NCBI GenBank assembly: GCA_022822275.1
Contig: JAJEBZ010000111.1
Location: forward strand, 1 to 35,573
Reading direction: 5' to 3'
DNA: 35,573 nt
Source of the DNA: Candidatus Poribacteria bacterium
Lineage (GTDB): Bacteria > Poribacteria > WGA-4E > WGA-3G
How positions within the stretch are numbered: position 1 is the stretch's first letter; every line of letters begins with the position of its first letter. Shown piece after piece: positions 1 to 6,238 of this stretch. The notes under the pieces were generated by a model. The model made no database searches. It was not told the origin of the DNA and saw only the letters and a program-made list of their open reading frames with translations. Made by a program: the position numbers and the translations under genes.

Positions 1-39
1 GGTCCGCATGGAAAACAGTTCCTACCGTGTATTCTGTAG

Positions 40-83
40 CACAAACTGTTAGTTTGTGTCGTACTTGCGCAAACTGAAAGTTT
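40..83. repeat. Two short palindromes upstream of the first gene
   Basis: Positions 40-58 form an 8-bp perfect stem (CACAAACT / AGTTTGTG) with a GTT loop. Positions 71-83 form a 5-bp stem (AAACT / AGTTT) with a GAA loop. Related AAACT/AGTTT stems recur at 21336-21376, so this looks like a dispersed palindromic repeat rather than a gene-specific regulator. No T tract follows, so a terminator is unlikely. Confidence 0.5.
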
Positions 84-163
84 ACGCTACAGCAGTGTAA
101 AGATAATTATAGATTTTACTATAAACCGTTAATAAAACAGCAATAAATAAAGGGAGTTCACCA

Positions 164-1162
164 ATGTCAAAAAAACGAATTGTAGCGAGTTTCAAACAGT
201 TCTACGTCATTGCCCACAATTTGAATGAGACAGAAGATCTCAAAGCTGAATGTAAGGCACAATTGGGGGAAGGCGTTCGACTTGCAGATTGGAACGACAT
301 CGTTGCTTATGTTAAAGCGGGGGGTTCGTTAGGCGACTTCATTAAAGAGTTAAAGATTCCGCTTGAGTATGTCAACCCAGAAGATATGGACCCGATACCA
401 AATACATCCTACCGTATCTCAATGAACGGTGAACTACGATGGTGTGGGGATCGGCACTATTTCTTTGCACGGCATGACCACTCCATACGTGGTGATTTTC
501 TGTCCCACGGTAATCTTGATGACTATCGCCTGACGCTGGGTTCATGGATAGGCAAGGGTGGATTTGCACTCTGCTACGGCGATCCAAATAGCACGGAACC
601 ACCCCCAGAACCAGAGGTAATTGCACCAAGAGTGGAGACAAACCGTCCAGAAACAAAACCTAAGATTGATACAACCGAACCTGTGCTAACACCAGTGGTG
701 AGTTACAAAAACTTCCACGTCATCACCCATAATCTAAGTGAAAATGACGATCTTAAAACAGCATGCAAAGAAAAACTGGGTATAGGTGTACGGCTTGCAG
801 ATTGGAACGACATCGTTGCTTTTGTTGAAGCAGGAGGTTCGTTAGACGACTTCATTAAAGAGTTAAAGATTCCGCTTGAGTATGTCAACCCAGAAGATAT
901 GGACCCGATACCGAACACATCCTACCGTATCTCTATGAATGGTGAACTGCGTTGGGCAGGAGATCGGCACTATTTCTTTGCAAGGCATGACCACTCCATA
1001 CGTGGTGATTTTCTACCACACGGCAATCTTGATGACTATCGCCTGACACTGGGTTCATGGGTAGGCAAGGGAGGATTTGCACTCTGCTACGGAGACCTTG
1101 AAGGCACAGTAGCACCCCCCGAACCAGATATAACTGAACCGGTGGAGACATCGGGCGGCTGA
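164..1162 (+). CDS. Hypothetical protein made of two near-identical 132-residue units
   Basis: I do not recognise a named family. The 332-residue protein consists of residues 9-140 and 180-311, which align without gaps and differ at only a minority of positions. A Pro/Glu/Thr-rich linker separates them and a similar acidic, proline-containing tail ends the protein. Each unit contains VRLADWNDIVA, GGSL.DFIKELKIPLEYVNPED, NTSYRISMNGELRW, DRHYFFARHDHSIRGDFL and LTLGSW.GKGGFALCYGD. The many invariant Asp, His, Arg and aromatic residues suggest a folded, perhaps ligand-binding domain. There is no signal peptide or membrane segment. The ATG at 164 follows AGGGAG at 151-156. Long stretches of the two units are also nearly identical as DNA, indicating a recent duplication. 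It stands alone: palindromes lie upstream and a repeat-rich gap lies downstream. Confidence 0.75.
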   Translation: MSKKRIVASFKQFYVIAHNLNETEDLKAECKAQLGEGVRLADWNDIVAYVKAGGSLGDFIKELKIPLEYVNPEDMDPIPNTSYRISMNGELRWCGDRHYFFARHDHSIRGDFLSHGNLDDYRLTLGSWIGKGGFALCYGDPNSTEPPPEPEVIAPRVETNRPETKPKIDTTEPVLTPVVSYKNFHVITHNLSENDDLKTACKEKLGIGVRLADWNDIVAFVEAGGSLDDFIKELKIPLEYVNPEDMDPIPNTSYRISMNGELRWAGDRHYFFARHDHSIRGDFLPHGNLDDYRLTLGSWVGKGGFALCYGDLEGTVAPPEPDITEPVETSGG

Positions 1163-1620
1163 GGCTGAGGCTGAGGAGGCTAATGCAGTGGCGGTGCCAT
1201 TGCTTATTTATTAAATATAGTAACCAAGTTGCTACCTAACAAGACTAATACCCAATTAACGGGATCCGTATTGGTAGGCGGGGAATGCCTTTGGGAGAAT
1301 GCGCGCATGGCATTCGCCATGATTCATACCGTTGATTTGCGGTTACCTAACCAATTCAGAATACCAAACGCGTATTCTGACATACCCTTATGTGTCAATT
1401 AAAAAAATGCTGTCTTTTCTCTTATGGGAGGGGTTGAAAACCCCTCCCATAAGAGGTTTTACTTCCTAAATTGACACCCGGGGAATGCTATAAAGCATTC
1501 ATACCCGGGGAATGCCAAAAGGCATTCATACCGTTGATTTCTTGATTTATGGGGTTGGGAAACCCAACTCCTACTACCGATTTTGATTGTCAAAGTTCAT
1601 TAGGTTAGTATAATTGCACA
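1163..1620. repeat. Cluster of dispersed palindromic repeats in a non-coding gap
   Basis: This stretch holds no credible gene. It contains a 17-bp perfect inverted repeat with a 3-nt loop at 1419-1455. It also has two adjacent GAATGCY..RGCATTC hairpins at 1483-1500 and 1510-1527, embedded in repeated CCCGGGGAATGC...GCATTCATACC text. A GTTGGG-AAA-CCCAAC stem lies at 1554-1568, extended outward with one G-T mismatch. More diverged GGAATGCC / GGCATTC pieces occur around 1280-1320. The modules CATACCGTTGATTT and GGGGAATGC occur more than once. The layout suggests several nested, non-autonomous palindromic elements. The 17-bp stem could also stop transcription, although only a short TTTT follows it. 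Confidence 0.65.
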
Positions 1621-1650
1621 TCCTTCAATCAACATTAACCCGACTTATAT

Positions 1651-1704
1651 GGTAAGAATTGGTATAATTATTTGACTTTTTTGGTAAGATTATGATATAA
1701 TTAT
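1651..1704. promoter_or_regulatory. Imperfect direct repeat overlapping the RrF2 promoter (candidate operator)
   Basis: The 21-nt block at 1651-1671 and the 22-nt block at 1683-1704 share GGTAAGA and end in ATAATTAT. They lie 32 nt apart, one upstream of and one overlapping the predicted -10 element of the gene starting at 1748. AT-rich repeated sites overlapping their own promoter are common for RrF2/CymR-type regulators, so this is a candidate autoregulatory site. That role is inferred. Confidence 0.35.
1672..1701 (+). promoter_or_regulatory. Sigma70-like promoter for the cysteine locus
   Basis: TTGACT at 1672-1677 and TATAAT at 1696-1701 are separated by 18 nt and lie about 47 nt upstream of the RrF2 start codon. 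A second TATAAT at 1702-1707 has poorer spacing. Both hexamers match the sigma70 consensus well, and no other gene start lies nearby. Confidence 0.55.
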
Positions 1705-1747
1705 AATCGCTTAAGGTTAGGTAGGGGATTAAAAAAGGGGGATGTAC

Positions 1748-2185
1748 ATGCAGCTGTCCGCTAAGTTGAAATATGCAGTATGTGCAATGTTAGAACTCGG
1801 TCTACAATACCACAACCAATTCATTTCAGTCACGACATTAGCAGAAAAACGGTGTATTCCAGGTCCTTTTTTAGAGAAATTACTATTACAACTCAAACAC
1901 GCGGGATTGACGACAAGTCGTCGTGGACCTGATGGTGGATATAGCCTGGCACTTCCACCAGATAAGATCCGTATAGGCGACATATTTTCCGCTGTAGAGG
2001 GACCAGTCAATTTCACTAAAGGATTTGAAACACAGGAATCCACTGAAATAGGTGATTTTTTTGCTGAAATAGAGAAAGATGTACGCGAGGCATTAAATAC
2101 AAAAACCTTGCAAGAACTCTGTTGCCATGCCCGGAAATGCAAACAACTGTCGCAACCACCACATCAGCATCCGTTCTTTATATGA
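1748..2185 (+). CDS. RrF2 (IscR/CymR-like) family transcriptional regulator
   Basis: This 145-residue protein belongs to the RrF2 winged-helix family. It shows the N-terminal SAKLKYAVCAMLELG helix, the LAEK..IPGPFLEKLLLQLKHAGL recognition helix, the SRRGPDGGYSLA wing and the IRIGDIFSAVEGP dimer helix. The three cysteines that hold the Fe-S cluster of IscR just after the VEGP motif are missing. The only clustered cysteines are near the C-terminus (about 125, 126 and 131). It may therefore sense cysteine status like CymR rather than Fe-S status. I chose the second ATG (1748) because AAGGGGG at 1734-1740 is well placed for it and too close to the ATG at 1742. Its TGA overlaps the ATG of the cysteine synthase gene, so the two are probably coupled and the regulator likely controls this locus. 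Confidence 0.85.
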   Translation: MQLSAKLKYAVCAMLELGLQYHNQFISVTTLAEKRCIPGPFLEKLLLQLKHAGLTTSRRGPDGGYSLALPPDKIRIGDIFSAVEGPVNFTKGFETQESTEIGDFFAEIEKDVREALNTKTLQELCCHARKCKQLSQPPHQHPFFI

Positions 2186-3132
2186 AAATTGCTAATAACC
2201 TGACAGAACTCATCGGAAATACACCGACGGTCCGTTTGAACACGCTTCCAGGGAAAGAGGATGCAACTATCTACGCGAAGTTGGAATCCTACAACCCAGG
2301 AGGGAGTATCAAAGACCGTATCAGTTTGGGCATGGTCATTGATGCTGAACAGCGAGGGGTTCTCCGTCCCGGTGACACTATCGTGGAACCAACCGCAGGT
2401 AACACTGGAATCGGGCTCTCTCTCGTTGGAGTGGCACGCGGTTATCGTGTCATCTTGACAATGCCAGAATACGTTAGCAGTGAAAAATATGCACTACTCT
2501 CTGCCTTCGGTGCTGAAATCGTCCTAACTCCAGAACACGGCGGCATGGCAAGTGCAATATGGGAAGCAGAAGAAATCCTACGACGGAATGCACGCCATTA
2601 TATGCCAAACCAATTTACGAATCCTGCTAATCCACAGATACATCGTGAGACAACTGCTGTGGAAATCTTAGATGCGGTAGGAAAAAACATCGATTTTTTT
2701 GTCGTCGGCGTAGGAACTGGAGGCACATTAACAGGAGTCGGTGAAGTGCTAAAGGCACATAACCCAAATACAAAAATTATCGCTGTTGAACCCCTTGTCT
2801 CTTCTGTACTTTCTGGCGGCATCCCAGGACCAACGCGAATTGATGGGCTTGGGGCGGGAATGGTACCAGAAGTATTGAATGTGGACATCATAGATGATGT
2901 CATCGCCATTTCTGAGGAGGTAGCATATCAGACGATGAAAGATATTTCAATGAAAGAAGGACTGTTAGTTGGCATGTCGTCCGGTGCGAATGTACACGCC
3001 GCACTGCAAGTCGCAAAATCTTTGGGGCCAGATAAAACTGTCGTAACAATCCTTCCTGATACCGGTGAAAGATACTTCAGTTTAGGACGTTATTTTGAAC
3101 TTGAATCCGATATAATGGATACAATCACTTAA
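2182..3132 (+). CDS. cysK: Cysteine synthase (O-acetylserine sulfhydrylase family, PLP-dependent)
   Basis: The 316-residue product has the usual length for fold-type II PLP cysteine synthases. NPGGSIKDR carries the PLP lysine (Lys44), TAGNTG at 71-76 is the substrate loop, GTGGTLTGVG is the phosphate-binding turn, and SGGIPGPTRIDGLGAG matches CysK-type enzymes. Family members form L-cysteine from O-acetylserine or O-phosphoserine plus a sulfur donor. The ATG at 2182 is preferred over an upstream in-frame ATG because it overlaps the RrF2 stop as ATGA and restores the canonical N-terminus NLTELIGNTP. Because cysO and mec follow, the sulfur donor could be CysO thiocarboxylate, as for mycobacterial CysM. 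The sequence alone does not decide between free sulfide and CysO. Confidence 0.93.
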   Translation: MKIANNLTELIGNTPTVRLNTLPGKEDATIYAKLESYNPGGSIKDRISLGMVIDAEQRGVLRPGDTIVEPTAGNTGIGLSLVGVARGYRVILTMPEYVSSEKYALLSAFGAEIVLTPEHGGMASAIWEAEEILRRNARHYMPNQFTNPANPQIHRETTAVEILDAVGKNIDFFVVGVGTGGTLTGVGEVLKAHNPNTKIIAVEPLVSSVLSGGIPGPTRIDGLGAGMVPEVLNVDIIDDVIAISEEVAYQTMKDISMKEGLLVGMSSGANVHAALQVAKSLGPDKTVVTILPDTGERYFSLGRYFELESDIMDTIT

Positions 3133-3160
3133 AGAGAGCACAAGTAGGAAATTAAGCTTT

Positions 3161-3919
3161 ATGTCCCTTCAAATTCAAAATGCTGCAATGATGAAATTGA
3201 GACAGCAGCTCAGCTTGACAGAAAATCCGCAAGATATACTCTTTTCTCTCTTTAAGCAATTCAAAGATAGAGCAGCAATTGTCACAAGTGGGCAGTTATC
3301 TGGAATGGTGCAAATTCATCTTGCTGCAGAAAATAAACTGCCATTTCGCATTTGCACAATTGATACGCTCCGACTCTTTCCAGAAACTTACGCATTTTTT
3401 AATCAAGTTGAAAAGCGTTACAATATCCAAGTTGAACGTATCCAACCAGACACGGCTGCAGTCAACAAAATGGTCACAGAACACGGTGAATACCTCTTTT
3501 TTGACAGCAAAACAAAACAGAAACTTTGTTGTGACATCCGAAAAATTCAACCTATGCAGCAACTTTTAGAATCATTAGATGTTTGGATAACCGGAACACG
3601 CAGAGATCAATCAGATGCCCGAAAACATTTTCAGAAGGTGGAAATACTATCATCTACTACGCGTCCTATTCTAAAAGTTAGTCCATTAATTCACTGGACT
3701 ACCGAACAGGTATGGGAATTTGTCCGTGAAAACGATGTCCCTGTGAACCCACTATTTACACCGGATGCACACGGACATTATTTCGATTCACTCGGATGTA
3801 TGACATGCACAACGCGAATCCGCCCGGGTGAACCAAAACGCTCAGGAAGATGGCGATGGCAAAACGCAACGGATAATGAAGAAAACAATAAAGAGTGTGG
3901 ATTACATTACGCTATCTAA
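3161..3919 (+). CDS. cysH: Adenylyl-/phosphoadenylyl-sulfate reductase, 4Fe-4S type
   Basis: The 252-residue protein reduces APS or PAPS to sulfite with thioredoxin-type reductant in assimilatory sulfate reduction. TGTRRDQS, followed by KVSPLIHWT..QVWEFVRE, is the PAPS-reductase core. The cysteine pair 123-124 together with CMTC at 213-216 forms the 4Fe-4S ligand set typical of APS reductases. The C-terminal ECGLHY places the catalytic cysteine at 246. All key residues are present. The gene follows cysK by 28 bp in the same direction, with AGGA about 10 nt before the ATG; an internal ATG pair at residues 10-11 is a possible alternative start. No ATP sulfurylase or sulfite reductase gene lies in the window. 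Confidence 0.93.
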   Translation: MSLQIQNAAMMKLRQQLSLTENPQDILFSLFKQFKDRAAIVTSGQLSGMVQIHLAAENKLPFRICTIDTLRLFPETYAFFNQVEKRYNIQVERIQPDTAAVNKMVTEHGEYLFFDSKTKQKLCCDIRKIQPMQQLLESLDVWITGTRRDQSDARKHFQKVEILSSTTRPILKVSPLIHWTTEQVWEFVRENDVPVNPLFTPDAHGHYFDSLGCMTCTTRIRPGEPKRSGRWRWQNATDNEENNKECGLHYAI

Positions 3920-3975
3920 TACTAAACAGAAGAGTGGATTTTGTCCCTTATAAACCTATATGTAAAAAGTACGGT

Positions 3976-3989
3976 GTCAGAAACCTGAC
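3976..3989. other. Small hairpin before the cysO ribosome binding site
   Basis: GTCAG-AAAC-CTGAC forms a 5-bp stem shortly upstream of the strong AAAGGAGG (3995-4002) that serves the cysO ATG at 4007. It could influence translation or be a minor dispersed repeat. No T tract follows it. Confidence 0.25.
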
Positions 3990-4006
3990 CCGACAAAGGA
4001 GGAAAC

Positions 4007-4282
4007 ATGGCTGTTACAGTTCGTATCCCAACACCGCTAAGACGGTTGACACAAAACCTGGCAGAGGTTGAAACTGAAGGTACTAATATACAAACCATCA
4101 TCGAAAACTTGGAAACAAACTATCCAGGAATGAAAGAACGTCTATGCGATGAAGGCGGAAAAATACGCCGATTTGTGAATATCTATCTCAACGACGAGGA
4201 TATCCGTTTTCTTGATGGAATAGAAACATCTGTTTCAGACGGTGCCGAAATTTCTATCATCCCCGCCATTGCCGGCGGCTAA
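4007..4282 (+). CDS. cysO: CysO/MoaD/ThiS-family sulfur carrier protein
   Basis: This 91-residue beta-grasp protein ends in Gly-Gly, the residue pair that is adenylated and converted to a thiocarboxylate in this family. RRFVNIYLNDEDIRFLDG and the ending ISIIPAIAGG closely resemble mycobacterial CysO rather than a molybdopterin-type MoaD. The known role of CysO is to carry sulfide as a thiocarboxylate to a cysteine synthase, giving a CysO-cysteine adduct that Mec then hydrolyses. The neighbouring cysteine synthase, sulfate reductase and JAMM peptidase support that assignment. The ATG follows a strong AAAGGAGG. No MoeB/ThiF-type activating enzyme is seen in the window, so activation would have to come from elsewhere. 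Confidence 0.88.
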   Translation: MAVTVRIPTPLRRLTQNLAEVETEGTNIQTIIENLETNYPGMKERLCDEGGKIRRFVNIYLNDEDIRFLDGIETSVSDGAEISIIPAIAGG

Positions 4283-4511
4283 ACGCTTCATAAAAAACAA
4301 ATTGTGCTGGTGGATTGTCCGCAACAAGACTGTGGAGTGTAAGTTCCGTATAGAACTCGCTTCAACCTTATATTTTCGAATTGTATGAACAACCTACTGG
4401 TTGTAACTATTTTCAAAACAGGCAATTTGAAACTGGACAAAACACTGGCATAATGCTTTAATATATACCACATCCTGAAAAAACAAATGTCATGAAATAT
4501 AACGATACATC

Positions 4512-5351
4512 ATGGTAAAATCAATACAGAACAATGCAAATAAAATCGGTCTTGTCTTCATACTAACTTTATGTCTGAGCTGTTTCAATTCGTGCTCTAT
4601 TGGACAAGTCGGGAATTCACTACTTGAGGGAGTAAAGGATGTAAACATCTTCACCGATGAAGAGGAATTGCAGTTTGGCAAAGAATATGCTGAACAGCAC
4701 GCACGGCAAGTGACGTTTTACACAGATAAGGTTGTTACTACCTATATTAACGACCTTGGACAGACACTTGTGAAGCACAGCAAGCGGAACAACATACGTT
4801 ATACATTTACGGTAGTTGACTCGAAAGATATCAACGCGTACGCTGTACCAGGAGGCTTTATCTACATTAATCTCGGACTTATCCGCGCAGTCCAAACTGA
4901 ATCGGAGTTAGCATTCGTTTTAGCACACGAAATTGGACATATTGTAGGACAACACTCGATGAAAAAGTTGACTCAGGTTTATGGGATTGAGTTATTAAAA
5001 CAGATTATATTGAATGAAGACTCAACCGAACTCAAAAAGATAGTTGCAGATATCCTCTCAGTAGGATGGTTGTTTAAGTACAGTCGTGACAATGAGCGGG
5101 AATCCGATTTCTACGGTGTGCAAAATGTCTATGATGTAGGTATTACGCCCGAGGGTAGCATTCACTTCTTTGAAACACTACAAAAATTGCAGCATAGAGA
5201 ACCCTCTGTCTTAGAAAAACTTTTATCCACACATCCAATACATAGTGAACGGATATCAAATATCCGCGCACAGATAAATGGGTTACCCCAAAAGTCAGGT
5301 CTTCGCACCAATTCAACCCGGTTTCAACAAGTAAAACGAAGAATACGGTAA
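4512..5351 (+). CDS. Secreted M48-family metallopeptidase
   Basis: The 279-residue protein is a zinc peptidase of the M48 (BepA/LoiP-like) group. An N-terminal hydrophobic stretch (about 12-27) ends in a cysteine-rich FNSC site that could be a lipobox. The HExxH motif is HEIGH at 139-143, inside LAFVLAHEIGHIVGQHS, and the third zinc ligand is Glu197 in NERESDFYG. The typical STHPIHSERI motif lies near the C-terminus. Homologues act in the periplasm on misassembled envelope proteins. It sits between cysO and mec on the same strand, with 229 bp in front and 122 bp behind, so it is probably a separate unit and not part of the cysteine pathway. Confidence 0.88.
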   Translation: MVKSIQNNANKIGLVFILTLCLSCFNSCSIGQVGNSLLEGVKDVNIFTDEEELQFGKEYAEQHARQVTFYTDKVVTTYINDLGQTLVKHSKRNNIRYTFTVVDSKDINAYAVPGGFIYINLGLIRAVQTESELAFVLAHEIGHIVGQHSMKKLTQVYGIELLKQIILNEDSTELKKIVADILSVGWLFKYSRDNERESDFYGVQNVYDVGITPEGSIHFFETLQKLQHREPSVLEKLLSTHPIHSERISNIRAQINGLPQKSGLRTNSTRFQQVKRRIR

Positions 5352-5473
5352 TGCATACAAAACACATTTGCTATTTTAGGCATTGTTTAGGAATTATGCC
5401 TTCATAAACTGTTACTTGTCAAAAGATTATTTCCACACAAAAAACGATCTACACATAAAGCAATAATTACATT

Positions 5474-5950
5474 ATGGTAACTTTGCTACCCAAAACCCTT
5501 AATGAAATCTGTGCACATGCAAAGCAAGAATTTCCTAATGAATGCTGCGGTGTCATCTTGCATACAGAAACACAGGAATTTGTCAGACCGTGCAGAAATA
5601 TACAAAACGAAATGCACCAGGATGATCCCAAAACATATCCCCGCGATGCACGCACTGCCTACCTCATGCACCCTGATGACCTAATAGCTATCCATAAGGA
5701 GGCAGAAACAGAGCAAAAACCAATTAAGGCGTTTTACCATTCCCATCCAAACCACGAGGCATATTTCTCTGAAAAAGACAAATCGGACGCGATAATCTGG
5801 GATGAACCTGCATATCCAGGTGTAGCATATCTTGTCATTTCAATATACGAAAACACAGTCAGAGTCGTCAAAGCCTTTGTATGGGATGAAATCAAATCAG
5901 ATTTTATTGAAGTGCCAATCCAAACAACATCTCCAGGAGCAATCAAATGA
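5474..5950 (+). CDS. mec: JAMM/M67-family (Mec-like) metallopeptidase
   Basis: The 158-residue protein carries the full JAMM zinc signature: Glu23 in PNECCGVIL, His89 and His91 in YHSHP, and Ser99 and Asp102 in SEKD. In mycobacteria the homologous Mec cleaves cysteine from the C-terminus of the CysO-cysteine adduct, and this fits the cysO gene about 1.2 kb upstream. It probably acts in the cytoplasm, since no signal peptide is visible. The stop codon overlaps the start of the NIL-domain gene (ATGA at 5947-5950), so the two are translated together. Confidence 0.88.
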   Translation: MVTLLPKTLNEICAHAKQEFPNECCGVILHTETQEFVRPCRNIQNEMHQDDPKTYPRDARTAYLMHPDDLIAIHKEAETEQKPIKAFYHSHPNHEAYFSEKDKSDAIIWDEPAYPGVAYLVISIYENTVRVVKAFVWDEIKSDFIEVPIQTTSPGAIK

Positions 5951-6186
5951 CCGCTTTAAAAGTCCGTCTTACTTTTCCACCAGAAAAAATTACTGAACCT
6001 ATTATTTATAACATCGGACAACATTTTCAAGTGATAACAAATATCCGTCGTGCAAACGTTACCGAAGAAGCGGGTTGGGTAATGTTAGAAATCCGTGGGC
6101 ATTCAGACAATATTGAACGCGCCATCGATTACCTAAAAAACATAAATGTACAAGTTGAACCTGTTGAAGGTGATGTTGTTCAATAA
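5947..6186 (+). CDS. NIL-domain protein
   Basis: The 79-residue protein consists of a single NIL (ferredoxin-like fold) domain. It starts with LKVRLTFPPEKITEPIIYNIG and contains F.VITNIRRANVTEEAGWVMLEIRG, followed by NIERAIDYL. NIL domains occur at the end of methionine transporter ATPases, where they sense methionine, and as stand-alone proteins in sulfur-assimilation clusters. The ATGA overlap with mec suggests co-translation and a role in sulfur transfer or sensing of sulfur amino acids. The exact function is not shown by the sequence. No 4Fe-4S motif is attached, unlike some NIL-ferredoxin fusions. Confidence 0.85.
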   Translation: MTALKVRLTFPPEKITEPIIYNIGQHFQVITNIRRANVTEEAGWVMLEIRGHSDNIERAIDYLKNINVQVEPVEGDVVQ

Positions 6187-6238
6187 AGGTTTCATTCCCA
6201 TATTCTGTAAACCTCTATGCTACTTATGAGAGATATTA

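Noticed and set aside
1419-1455. Intrinsic terminator of the first gene
   Set aside because: The stem is strong, but it lies over 250 bp after the stop, is followed by only four T residues, and sits among other palindromic repeats.
1729-2142. 137-residue minus-strand frame over the RrF2 gene
   Set aside because: The plus-strand protein is a clear RrF2 regulator with promoter and ribosome binding site.
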